Of a stretch of DNA of 64,000 nt, positions 39,901-52,131 are shown piece by piece (the first letter of the stretch is position 1; each line of letters starts with the position of its first letter). The notes under the pieces were generated by a model that saw only the letters and a list, made by a program, of their open reading frames with translations, had not been told where the DNA came from and did not search any database. A program made the position numbers and the translations under genes. The DNA comes from Todiramphus chloris collaris (lineage: Eukaryota > Chordata > Aves > Coraciiformes > Alcedinidae): contig JANVCC010000073.1 of NCBI GenBank assembly GCA_025345505.1, positions 9,676,887 through 9,740,886 of the forward strand. The letters run 5' to 3'.

Positions 39901-41146
39901 GAAAACTAGCATAGCAGTCAACATTGCAATCTATGTTTCTAAATGGAGCTCCTTAGCTAAGGGTATAACCCTTGTTATTTCCACTTTAATATTTTATTAA
40001 TTTGGAAGACACTGTTACGGGTATTATTAAATTGGAAACTCATATAATGACAAGTATTCTGGAAAGATGCTGGCAAGGATTGCAAAGTTTTGTTAATTTT
40101 GCTCAAAGCTTTCTCAGCTTTCAGTGTGGCTTTTTCATAAAGCTAAAATAAACCTAGAGGATTTACACCGCTCTCCTCACAGTATTCTGTTTACCCAGGG
40201 AATGTTGGTCAAAGAGAGAAAAGTGGACAACTTCAGACTTTTCATGTCAGTGCTACTTATAGAAAAAATATCCATTGGCAGAGTAAGAGCCTAAAGAAGA
40301 AGAAAAGAAGCTTTCTACCTTTTGTGCAATAAATTAAAAGTTTCCAGAGAATTTCTTTGAGTGTTAGCAAAACTGCTTAATCTAGGATTTCAAAGGGTGA
40401 TCAAAACTGTTTTCAATTATTCCTGACTTGCACTTGTATTCCAGACTGAGACATGTCTTTTTCCCTAGTACGTTGCTTCATTTAAAGGCAATAGAAAGAA
40501 GAGAAAGAAGTGAATTTCAATGATTAGAATCCCAATGTGTGGGAAATATGACTTCAGTTCTTTCTCTGGAAAGTCTGAATAAGACAAAATAATTATAAGT
40601 TCTTCACTAATAAAAATCAGGAAAAAAGAAACAATAACATATTCAGAAATTGGATTGTCATTATCTGTAATAATACAGGAAGCTAATCTATTGTGAAAAG
40701 GGCAAGCCTAGTTCTAATGTGGCATAAATATTTGCATGACAATAAGATTATATATTTTAGATGAAGACAATGTATTGCTTACAAAGACGAAACAGCTGTG
40801 GCCATCCTTGGGAAAACATGAATTTTCTAAATGTGACTTTGTGCATGTCCCAAAACTCTGTAGACAGTTTTCTTTGGAAGTACATTTACTGTTACAGTGC
40901 ACTTGCCATTGATTCCAGATTCACATTCAAACTCTGAGGGTGTCAGAGTTATACAAGAGTTGTTAAGTAGCTTTGATCTTTGAGAATAAGTAAGGAGTCC
41001 CAAATGGGAGAACACAAAAATCCTTTCTGTCTCACTACATTGTATTACTAACTGTAAGACTTAGGAATTGAAGGGGATTGTAAAGCACCAAATGTATAAA
41101 TGTATTTTTTATTGCACATATTATTCATTTGCATGCCAAATGAACT

Positions 41147-41980
41147 AAGTGGTAGACTTTCAAAGATCTCTATTTTTAAAAGAGTCACAGTCCTGAGGGA
41201 TATGGGTCAGGCGAAGAGTAAAGTCAGGACCATGAATTTTAGGAAAGCAAAATTCCAGCTCAAGGAGTTAGTCAATAGGACCCCCTGGGGAACTGCACCC
41301 AGGGACAAGGGAGCAGAACAGAACTGACACATCTTTATGGACACTTTCTATAGAGTGAAAGACCTCTCTATCCCCAAGTGATCAGAGAAATCAGATAAGG
41401 AAGGCAAAAGACCGACCGGCATGGCTGAGTCAAGACTTGATGGTCAAACTAAAGGGCAAGAAGGAAATGCACAGGCAGTGGAAGCAGGGACGGGTATCCT
41501 GGGAGGAGTATAGTGACATTGACTGTGTGTAGAGATGGGGTCAGGAAGGCCAAGGTTTGGCTGGAGTTGAATTTGGCAAGGGTTGCAAAGAATAATATGG
41601 GCTTCTACAGGTATGCCAGCCAGAAAAGGAAGGTCAAAGAAAGTGTTCCCACCCTGATGAACATAACCAGCAAGCTGGTAACAACAAATGAGGAGAAGGC
41701 TGAAGCAAATTTTTTTATGCTGAGGGTGGTGAAACACTGGCCCAGGTTGCATAGCTGCCTCCTAAGTAGGAGATGGTAGATGCCCCATCCCTGGAAATAT
41801 TCAAGGTCAGGCTGAACAGGGCTCTTAGCAACCTGCTCTAGTTGAAGATGTCCCTGTTCACTGCAAGGGGATTAGACTACATGAGCTATAAAGGTCCTTT
41901 CCCACCCCTATGATGGTAAATGTTTGGACTTGATGATCTCCAGAGGCCCCTTCCAACCCCTACCATTCTATGATTCTGTG
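41147..41980 (+). mobile_element. CR1 LINE copy with an internal deletion removing the reverse transcriptase
   Basis: Bases about 41147-41712 encode the CR1 ORF2 linker between endonuclease and reverse transcriptase. Readable pieces are RPAWLSQDLLVKLKGKKEM (with a stop or frame change nearby), CRDGVRKAKVWLELNLARVA and EKAEANF. At about 41712 the sequence jumps directly to the CR1 3' region (ATGCTGAGGGTGGTGAAACA, then ATTCAAGGTCAGGC, then CTTGATGATCTCCAGAGG) and ends at TTCTATGATTCTGTG. The whole reverse transcriptase is missing, so this is a dead, internally deleted copy. Confidence 0.85.
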
Positions 41981-42012
41981 AAATGTCACTAAAAATTCCC
42001 AAACAGTGGCAA

Positions 42013-42525
42013 AATGTATTGGTTCTAAAGTGGTTCCAGCGCAGGGCCACCAAGATTATTAAGGGAGTGAAGCATCTCCCTTATGAGGAGAGGCTGAGAG
42101 AGCTGGGTCTCTTTAGCCTGGAGAAGAGGAGGCTGAGGGAGGATCTCATTAATGTCTATAAATATATATATATCTATAAATATATAATGTCTATAAATAT
42201 ATAAAGGGCGAGAGTAGGGAGGATGGAGCCAGACTCTTCTCGGTGTCATCCAATATTAGGACAAGGGGCAACAGGAGCAAGTTGGAAAATAAGAGGTTTA
42301 GGATAAACATAAGAAAAAACTTTTTTATGGTAAGGGTGACAGAACACTGGAACAGGCTGCCCAGGGGGGTTGTGGAGTCTCCTTCTCTGGAGGCATTCAA
42401 AACCCGCCTGGACACGTTCCTGTGTGACTTATTATAGGTGATCCTGCTCTGGCAGGGGCGTTGGACTAGATGATCTTTCTAGGTCCCTTCCAATCCCTAA
42501 CAATCTATGAATCTATGAATCTATG
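42013..42525 (+). mobile_element. CR1 LINE 3' end with ORF2 C-terminus
   Basis: Encodes the CR1 ORF2 C-terminus in two frames: [20 protein letters not shown] and [18 protein letters not shown], then [20 protein letters not shown]. An AT-rich slippage tract (about 42157-42205, TATAAATATA units) separates and shifts the frames. It ends with the CR1 terminus TCTATGAATCTATGAATCTATG. It starts only about 30 bases after the preceding CR1 copy ends. It is better preserved than the other copies here, so probably younger. Confidence 0.9.
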
Positions 42526-44124
42526 GTGAAATTAAAGTGAACAACACACTACATTGCTTATAGTGCTGACCCAGTATCAGTATAAATGTTGATTGCTTAG
42601 GTAAGGGGTCCACAAAACAAAGTGTCTGCATCCTCAGTTACTATAAACCACTACAGGGATGTTTATGGAGCTAAACACTATTTACAGCAGCTGAGGATCT
42701 AGATACCCTTACATAAATAATAACCTCTGTTGTTCTTAGGATAGAAAAGTTAACGCTTAAAATCTCCAAGATGAACACTTTAAAAGGATCATTGAATGTT
42801 TACATTCCTTGATCTAGATTTCCACAGAACTTAAAGAGAACAAGTCTTTTGAAGGACTATTTGAACTACTTCTTTTGATGTACTTCTGCTGGTCCATGAC
42901 AGATGGTTTACACTGCACTGCTAAAAATATTTTGTGATGTACCATGTATCTTAGGTTCTACATAAATAGCTTCTAAACAACTGCCAATTATCTAGAAGTA
43001 TAAAATTGTGCATGAGATCAGAGTACTTACCACATCCAGCCAAAAAAACCCCATGTCCTTTACACTCTAGAAACCAGGAGCAATAGTTCACCTGTCCCGT
43101 TTTTATGAATCAGCAATGGAAGGCAGACCATCAGTCTTAGCAATCTCAAAACTTATATGGGCACAAAATCTAAACCTAAACCAGAATAACATGCCTAGCC
43201 ATTGAATGAATCTTAGTTGGTTAATCAGAAGGCAATTTAAAAGCCGAGGTGAAATTGTGGCTCATTCATTGCATTGAATGGATATACTGCCACAGATTCC
43301 TGGACCGTGTAGTCCTACATTTACAAATCACCTCTGTTAAATGGGAGCATCCTCAGATTGCTAGTCATGACTTGTCCACATTCTGGAAGACTGTCTGTGA
43401 AAAAAGGTTGACTTTCAAACACAAATAGTTGGATTTTATAGTACATAGCTGAGATATCATATAGAAAAATATGCCCACGCTCTGCATTCAATGGGCAAAA
43501 GAATTATTACAGTAACTGTGGAGTAGATAAAAAGAGAGGTTACAGAGTACAAAGAGGCAGAAGGGGAAAGTTGAATTTCTTTCTCTCCCCAGAGTGCCAG
43601 GTTCTTATGTCAACAGCTCTCTGCAACTCAGGGTCTCTTTTGGCTTACTTACTAGAATAATGGCTGCCCGCAATAGCCAAACCGACTTCATGCAGAAAAA
43701 AAAGACGAATAAAAAATAACTGTTATTATAAGAACTATTGCTGAAAGGATTCTGTAGAACAGAAACAGACAAAGTGATTTCGCTCAGCCAGAGAGCAAAA
43801 ATTAAGGAGATGGGATACTGTGCATTTTCAACAGTTTAAAAACAAACTGTAGCGTTTTTTCCTGTTTCATGTATGTCATATCCTTTTACAGGGAAACAAT
43901 ATTTTTTCCCTGTACAAGATAATCTTTGTGGTCTGTTTTTAACTAAAAACAGAAAACCAAACTAAAACTGAAATATACACACCACATTCTTAGATCAGAA
44001 CCACATATGCCAGAGAAAGAAGCAGTAGACTATTGCTGTATTTGTGTGAAGCTATAAAGCCATAAGAAGTCGTTTTGAAAAACAATTATACTTAACATTT
44101 CTCATCAGTAAATCTTACTAGACT

Positions 44125-44285
44125 AAGGCAGAAAGTATCATCCTCCTCACTTAATGATGCAGAAATTAAAGCATGGGGACACAGGTATGACTTGTGCAAG
44201 GTCACTGGCAGAACTAAGAAGAGAACACTAATTTCTCAGTTCCCAGCAAATGAACTTTTAACTAGGCCCACTGCCTCCCTATCTA
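44125..44285 (+). mobile_element. MIR/CORE-SINE-like element
   Basis: The layout follows MIR closely: ATCATCCTCCTCACTTAATGA (near 44139), GCAGAAATTAAAGCATGGGG, ACTTGTGCAAGGTCACTGGC, AGAACTAAGAAGAGAACACT, and an end in CACTGCCTCC. The 'cttgtgCAAGGTCAC' block is the most diagnostic. Such elements predate the bird-mammal split, so heavy divergence is expected. Confidence 0.6.
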
Positions 44286-44290
44286 GAGCA

Positions 44291-44312
44291 AATAAATAAA
44301 TAAATAAATACA
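44291..44312. repeat. (AAAT)n microsatellite
   Basis: About five to six AAAT units directly after the MIR-like element. It may derive from its A-rich tail or simply from slippage. Confidence 0.9.
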
Positions 44313-45559
44313 ATAGTATAAACAAAGTCATTGGTAGTTCAATTTTAGGCATTCACTATGAAATATCCATTAGGACTTTATAGCTAGGAATTATTCCCAT
44401 GTATTATCTAGAGAACAACAGGAAGCCATGGAAAACACAATCCACCAGCAAACAAAATTGTAAATGTTACATTATGGAAAAGAAGGCCACATTCATAAAC
44501 AAGAATTATCCACTCAGTTCTGGTAAGTAGCTTATGAATTAGATGGGATGGTTAATCCATCGGTCTCAGAAAACACAAGCTAAAAACTATACTACTAATT
44601 AAAGTGTGAACTATAGCACTAAGCATTTTCCCCACTATCATTGTCTTTTCACATAAGCCGTGCTTATGTCTGAATTGCAGTAAATCTGGTATCTCTTTAA
44701 GACTGGGGTTTCTCAGCTGTGCAAGAGAATTGCCTGTCCAGTTCCTGTAACCGTTAGGAAAGGAATCTGTGTTACATTTCCTTTTAGAAGTTCCACAAAA
44801 AAAAGTCATTTGTGTAAGCTCTTTGAATTATGAGCACTGAAGTTCATAGCTTTTTGGTAGTGTCCTTTTAACATCTTGACAGTTAAGGCAATTATAATCT
44901 ACTTTTTTTCGTTCTTTCCCACCGTTTTGCATAAAAAGGCAAAAATAAACACACAACATCTTTATTAGCTAATAATCAAAATAAGCCTCTCTGAAACCTT
45001 CAGAAAAAAAGCCCAGATAATTTGAAAGGCTTTTCCCAGCCTCCTGCCCTGTCTCTTTTTTCTATTGTAAGTAAGTATGTAAGCTGAATATTATAAGGTT
45101 TTCCACAGGTAATTATTAGTGTGTATATGTTTCAAGCTCGAATAATCTGAAAAGAAGCAACAGCTCAGCAGAACACAGCAGATGTGATGGGAGCAGTAAA
45201 GCTTTGGTAAAGCTTTGCTCACTTGAGTAGATCACTGAGTTTCTGAAACTCTTCTGAGACATTCAAGGTGCAGATGCCCTGGTACTTGCAGAACTTTGCT
45301 CCTTTTGAAAGAAGATAAAGAAAGACTTAGCTGAACATATTCCATGTGCCCTCCATAGCAAGAATACAATCAGGAATAATGAAGAATTAAAATTTAGCAG
45401 AGATATAATAAAGCTAAGATTTTAAGCAAAACCCCACACTCCCAGGAGCAGGAGATATGATAGCAGTTAAGATTTTCACCACACATTGAGCCAAAAGGTT
45501 ACATCATGGTGTACTCGAACGTTACTGAAAAGCTGATACTTAGTGACTCGGATATAAAC

Positions 45560-45830
45560 TTGGAGCATGCTGACTTCAGATTTATGTGAATGAGTCTTCA
45601 GTCTGGAAAACTCCCAAATGGCATTTTAAGTGATGGTAAGAGGACATCACACTTTTTTTCTCTACTCCACCACTCACACTTCAGTGAGTTCCAGGACTGC
45701 CTGTATTTTGTCACTGATTCTTGTCACTGGTGCCATCCCAGGGGCTCCATTGAAGTCACTCAGGTGTACAGCTAACAAAGGTACTCTGCAGCTACACCTG
45801 AACTGCTCAGATTTGACTGTATCCTGAAAC
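45560..45830. repeat. Possible old amniote interspersed repeat remnant
   Basis: GGGGCTCCATTGAAGTCACT followed by CAGGTGTACAGCTAAC (near 45738-45775) matches the 'ggagttactccattgaagtcaatgg...aggtgtaaat' type of sequence found in ancient amniote repeats. The limits and family are uncertain. Confidence 0.3.
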
Positions 45831-48800
45831 TTTTAAAAGCCTCTGTGTCAGCTTTGCTTTGGTATTATGTTGTTTGCTCTTTTGTAATTAGAAAAGAATT
45901 TATACAGTCATTACATTTTCATAGTTCTCTCAAAATTTTCTGTTCATTTTAGCTGCCCAGCTAAAATACTGGCATGTACAAATCAGTAACAAATCCCTAG
46001 AGAGAAGGATAAAGTTCATAGCATGGGAAAAAAACTGCCTCAGCTCCAATTCCTCTGCCTCTCAGATAAGAGGCTCTCTAACAAAAATCAAGATGTCTTA
46101 AAATAGACTGTCATATTATCCGTGATCTCAATGGGATTTTTTTTCCAGGCTTTTGTATGGAAATAGGTCTTATCTCAAGAGGAGATAACTGCAACAGGTC
46201 TCTATATACATTAGCTGTGCCTTTTCCAATGCAGACAGCATTCTTAAAATGGCTGTAATGGCTCCTACTCAGAGGATAACTGGTGCCTAACGCTTCTAGC
46301 TCTGGAGAGCAATGCACATACAGGGTGAGAAAAAAAGATACAAATAATCTGTGTTGCTGAGACGCAAATCTATACTTGTTCTGTTGCCATAAAGAATCCT
46401 GACATTGTATTGCATACACTTCATAATGCTGGTGTAACTTCTGTTATACTGCAAATATGGATTTTCAGTTTCTAAACAGTAATGCTCCTTCCTTTTTAAG
46501 ATGAGAAACAATGCTTTTCATTGCTCTTGTTTTGTAACTAGCCACATATATTGACCTGAACAGTTTGCTGAAAAGTTATTTTTTACAAAGGACCTTATAA
46601 GTTAAAAGACTCTGGCATTAATTACACAAATGGTTAATTCACTGTTGGTTTTTTTTTTTAATAGAGATAAAAAGATTTGGAAATACTGCAACTATCTATG
46701 ACTTTTTCAAGAGCAGTGCATTACCAGTGGTAATATAGATACATGCAAAAATAGAGTAACAGTTAGAGGTGAGAACCAAAATCTGAACACTTCAGTTACC
46801 CGAGCATTCTGAAAGATAATGGAGGTGCATCTGGTCTCTAATTTCATCCCTTCAAATGTTTAAAAGCAGGTAACAAAAGCTGCTGCTGTACTCAAATGGG
46901 GGTTCTCTGTGTTTATGATCTCAGGAAGAAAAGCAGTTTTATGACGTCTTGTTTTTCAAACCTCACTCACACCCTTGAGTCTATTTGGTCTTTAGAATGA
47001 CTGCATCTCTGGTTGCAGCTCCAACATTTCTTTTATTCAAAATGATCTATTCATCTGTATTCATAAACACGTCAATCTACTGGTTAAAAAAAATCCAAGC
47101 AACCCTCCAATAACAAAAAAGAACAAAAACCTCCTCATTAATCCACCTCCCTCATTAGTTAGGATTAAAAACCTCAGTCAAAATGATTGGCCTGGTGCCC
47201 AGAAAAGCTATGAGATCAATAATCCAAACAGACTTAATGATCCTCTTACAAAAGAATAACTTTTGTACTTCTCCTACAGAACACTTTGAAAAAGTGAAGG
47301 GAAAAATACAAGAAATGTCACAGCATCTGCGTAAGTTAATTTATCTGTTAGTTTGGAGTTGTACAGTTGGGGGAGGGTCTTCAGGAAATAGAGGTTTTTT
47401 CTTCTTGCTGTTATATGGCATTTACTGTCTGCAAAAACAGTAATATGAAAAATCACAAACTGTATCAATGATTAGCCTGTAAAAGCCTAAGAAGTTTCAT
47501 TAACATTTCCAGTATCTCATTTCACTCTTGAGCAGTTTAGAATTATGGCATTTGTATTTCCATACAAGATCAGTATTCTTTAAGACTTTCATTTAGGCAA
47601 TTTAACTTGTTGCTATCCTTATTTTGACACTACTAATTACTGCTTCTAACTTTAAAAAGTTTTTTATTTATTTTAAAAACTCAAGTGTTTATGGGAAGAA
47701 AACCAAACTAAACCCTACTGTATATCAGCACAAGAAGGTGTTTTAAAAAGCCAGTGCCTTTGACCAAACCAGGCTATATACTCCATGGGGAACATACTGA
47801 AAATGATGTGGCTGGGCTGACTGCAGCTATGTGGGAATTAGCTATCTAATCAGAGCTCATCATCTATCCTCTCTACAGCTACTGGGGAAAAAAGCAGGCA
47901 TATCTGTAGCCCAATTCATATCATATATTTTGGGAGGGAATAAATCATCTTTGAATGACTTGCGTTTTTATTATTTATTCTAGAGACCCTACACAACCAC
48001 TCTGACTCTTAAATTTTAGTAGCTAATTTTGGTAAGATTAACCCATGCTGAAGTCATCTCACTGAAATTACAGCTAAGTGCGATGTGATGCCAGTAGCTT
48101 CGGATAGCACATCCATTTGTTCTTATTCAGAAATGCTACTTGCATAGCCAAGGCTGGCAGATGGGAAATCCCACATGGAAGCTGAAACACTATTTGATCT
48201 TATGTTTCTCTCCTCTGCTCAACATGTGGAAGAGGAACCAGCTATGCAGACCTTCCTCCAGCATGGCCCTAAGGACCACTGGGATTGGGTGTTTCATTTT
48301 ACATGGGGCTGCTCAGCAGTGTCACAGGAGGAGGTAAGTGCTGAGGTCTCAGTAGAGCAGGAATATCAGTTCCCTTCAAGGCTGAAATAGGTCCTCCAGA
48401 GATAGCCAGGGAAGAAAAGAGGAGTGCAGGAGGACAGATAAGAGGGGAAAGGTTGGGACATTACACAGTAAGGGGTAAGGAAGCAGATAGTGGAGGTGAG
48501 GTAGGAACTGAGCAAATTCTGGAATCCAAAAAGATAAAATCTGATGGAAGAGAGAAATTGTAGAAAGGAGGACTACCAGTGGGCATTTGGAGTGTCTCTG
48601 CAGCAGAGTTGAGAACTCAGATAGAAAGTATGGACCCTTTTGCCAAATGTGTCATTTGTTTTGTGGGGAGAAAAAGGGAAGGCAATTAACCTGTCACCCT
48701 CTGGGTGTGTTCTATTGCTAACAAAGCCACAGCATCATCCCAGGAGATACGTGTCTGCCTAGCAGCCATAGGGCAATCTGAGCACAGTAGTGTAAGGTTA

Positions 48801-51297
48801 GCAGCTCCCTCCATTTTGCCATTGAAGTTACTTACTGAAATCTGGTTTCTAAGATCACTTTACTTCATGCTTACACAGATAGGTATCTTCAAAAATGTAT
48901 TCATGCACTGGAAGTGTACTGTGCCTCATTTTCACTGGAAATAACTGCATAATTTTAACAGTGCTTCAGTCTGCACTGTTACTGTTTCTGTAAAGGTCAT
49001 TTGTGTCTGTTTTCACAAAAGAAAACTTAGGAAGAAAGAAAACTATTAGAAAAAAAATGCTTTGCTAACCTTGTTACATAATTTTAACAGTTCAACTTTT
49101 CAAACTGTGAAGGAAATTTTTTTCAGACTCATTATTAAGCCACTATGCAGGCAAGCACTTCTCCCCTAACAAGCAGCAGCTTCCAGGGCTGCAGAGCTAA
49201 AGAAATCTAGAGACCTTCTACACAGCTGCTGCTGACACACTTTCCCTGTTAAACAAATCTCTTTAAGTGTAACTGAAAAAAATTCTCCTTCTCTTTCACC
49301 TAGACACACTGTGAAAAGTGTTGTTTAATAGACATCAGCTGAAGGATCTAAAAACAAACCTAAAAGATCTACAGCAACAATGATTTTTAAGTACTGGCGA
49401 TGAAAAATAAAATCAAGTCACTAAATAAATTCTGCTGGGAGAGCTAAGGAAATGTAAAATAACAGCAGTATCTGTAAAATATGGCTGTGCTACCAAAGCA
49501 AACATGGTAAGATAGTCTGAGAGTGAAACAGTAAAACTAAACAGGATAGAGCTATTAAAATAATCAATTCCCTATCTTTGCTGTTTGCAAATGCTAGAAG
49601 AGGGAAAACATTTTTGTAGGAAAAGTTAGCATTTTTCTGAGAAAAAAAAACCCTGTAATTGGTTCTGGTTCACTGCAGAATGATATATAGTAATATCCTG
49701 ACTGATAGTGTGCCAGATATAACACGGTACTTGTTTTACAGGCCATACTAAAATCATACCTGGAAAGAGTTAATAGATTTACATTAAAATAATACTTATG
49801 CTTTTCATAGGGTTTCAGTAATAAATGCTTTTAATTACCCAGGGAAAGGAGCCATAATAAGACAATCACTACTGGAAGCTTTCAAACAGGTACCTCACTC
49901 AAAGATGGATGGTATTCCAGTCAAATGTTCCAAGTTCAACTAACATGATACCATTGCACCTCCTTCTTGAAGTGAGAGCATTTTGAAGACTGATTCTTCA
50001 GTAGTTCATTGTAGCACTTCAGTTTTAAACCTGATCTAATGAACAGCCATAGATGCTATGGACTCTAAACATAAAGAATTGACATGTTAGCATATTAATG
50101 TACTTGGATGTCACATCAATCATTAGAAGACAGTTTACTGAATGACTCAGATATCTGGCAACATACATGCAAAGCCTCTTTAGCTCTTAAATAAAGCAAC
50201 TTCCTTTTGGCAAAGTCCTGATTAGAACAACATTGATTGTAGTTATTTATAGCTCAAATGCTATTGCTGAAAATTTCTCAAAGTTGTAGATACTGTATTA
50301 TTAACTATAGTAAAGCTCTAAATATCAGTCAGCAGAGGCCACTTCAATCTCCGCATGATAATAAAGGATTATTATGTGCAGTAACCTATTTATGAAAAGG
50401 AAACAGTGTGCTTCTTTCAGACTTCATCAATTGCTTTAATAAGGAATTGAAAAGCCTGGCCTACTTTATATGCAGATCACCATCCCAGTTGCATAAGGAT
50501 TTACAATAGACAAAACAAAACTGGGTTTGTTGTAAATAAGGGCTGTTTGTTTAAATCGCACAATAATGTTTGCATCTAAAAATTATTTAGAAGCTAATAA
50601 GGCTTAATAAAGTTTGGCTGTATACTTGTTAATAAAAATGATTTCAATACACTCCAGGAAGGAAATGTAAATTGAAGGTGGTAACAAAGTAAAACACGCC
50701 TGATTTAGGGAAAGAAGACTTGCTGTGCTTGTTCACTGATGGCTTAAGAAAAGAGATGTTGAGAATAGAATTCAGTTATCTTAAAACACTACATAAAATT
50801 TAAGATAATACTTAATAATAGTTTTCTCAAGTAGATTAGAAATACTGTAATATTACTTTTGCTTTAGAGAGTCGAAACTTGACATAGTTCAGACCACTGA
50901 AAGCTAGTGCGATGCACATACTGCTTTCTGCTACCTTGATTTGGAGGACTCCAAAGTTACAGGTTCAAATTTTTCATTTGGCATTGGTTCATTTGCCTGT
51001 GTGTTAATAAATTTAATGAGGTGTGCGATGACCCCTGCTGGTGTCCCTGCTTATGAAAAAAATATGTATCTGTCAGGAAAAGGACATGTTCATTTCAGTC
51101 CAAACAAGTTAGAAATACAAAACCTATCATAAAATGTATAAAAATACCTAATTTAATGCATAAAATATTATGAGTAATGTTCTCTTAAGTATGAGAATAA
51201 TCTTAAACCACTGAACATTACTGTGTTAGAGCTGCAACGCAATGCATTAAGAAGGACATTAATTGTTCAGTTCACTATGACACTGTGTTAAACGTCT

Positions 51298-51303
51298 TTT
51301 ATT
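51298..51303 (-). terminator. SLITRK2: Candidate SLITRK2 polyadenylation signal AATAAA
   Basis: A canonical AATAAA on the minus strand lies about 830 bases past the stop codon. It would give a 3'UTR of about 0.85 kb. Variant ATTAAA hexamers also occur nearby (for example near 51500 and 51146) and further signals lie downstream, so the true end may differ. Confidence 0.25.
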
Positions 51304-51779
51304 AATGAGCTGTTACTCCCAGCTGAGGCATTTGATAACCTCTAGTCCATTACTAAATCCTCTCAGTTGATTTCAGTGAATCACTCTAAACAAACCTAGA
51401 GGGAAAAAAAATACCCCAATAATTTACATTTGAGTCTGTAAGGTCCTAGAACTAGAGTCATTTAAAGAAGGGCAGCTTTCCTATAAATCAAATCTTCTGA
51501 TTTAATGCATCTGACATATAGATCTATTTTACATTTTTTTTTAATTTCAAAAATACAACACATTAAAATAGGTTCAATTTATCAAAGCTAAGAGCAACAA
51601 TTAAGTAATAATGTACTTAAAGTGCAAAGGCACTTTAACACAAAAAAGTGACGCCCAGTGGCTATACTTGGAAACAGCAGTACTGTATATTATTATTTAC
51701 AAAAGAAAGTCATAGTCCAGGAAAAAAAGATCTTTGGAGATCTTCTACATAATACATTAAGTTTCCACTTTGAAATGAG

Positions 51780-51806
51780 AAAAAAAAAAAAAACCAAAAA
51801 AACACA
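51780..51806. repeat. A-rich simple sequence in the SLITRK2 3' flank
   Basis: A13 or so followed by CCAAAAAAACACAAC. It lies within the likely 3'UTR, where it reads as a U-rich tract in the transcript. Confidence 0.8.
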
Positions 51807-52131
51807 ACAGAAACCCCCTAGACCCCCTTCCTCATTTCCTTCCAAATCAAAAAGAATTATGCAAGATCTATTACAGAAACATACATTTGTAGTGACAATT
51901 CCAACAGAAGGGTCAAAAGGAGAGAGATCTAGAAATAACTTAAAGGGAATGTTGCAAAAGCAACTCCATATCCCTACTACGCTGTAAGGGTTCCATTTCT
52001 CTCTCACTTCCTTTCCAATGTAAAAAGTGGAAGTGTTGGGAATGCAACATGACATCAGCACTGAGCTCAGACTCGATCAAATGTGATACTGAGCTCATTT
52101 AAAATTTTTCCTTTGTCTTCCCCCTCCCCCC

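Larger units (their letters stand above)
34431..41146. other. Intergenic DNA, no gene recognised
   Basis: Contains the 59-bp tandem duplication at 36877-36994, a possible MIR-like remnant near 35858-35990 and a decayed repeat trace near 38950-39010 (ATTGACTTCAGTGGGTAAAT). Open frames of up to 155 codons (39533-40000, plus strand) show no recognisable domain, and the longest coincides with a locally GC-richer patch. Confidence 0.5.
42526..52131. other. Intergenic DNA and SLITRK2 3' flank
   Basis: No gene apart from the SLITRK2 3'UTR at the right end (to about 51280 if the first AATAAA is used). It holds the MIR-like fragment at 44125-44285, an AAAT microsatellite, a decayed repeat at about 45560-45830, and A-rich simple sequence at 51780-51806. 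A 71-codon frame with a consensus splice-donor sequence lies at 48175-48390. Confidence 0.5.
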
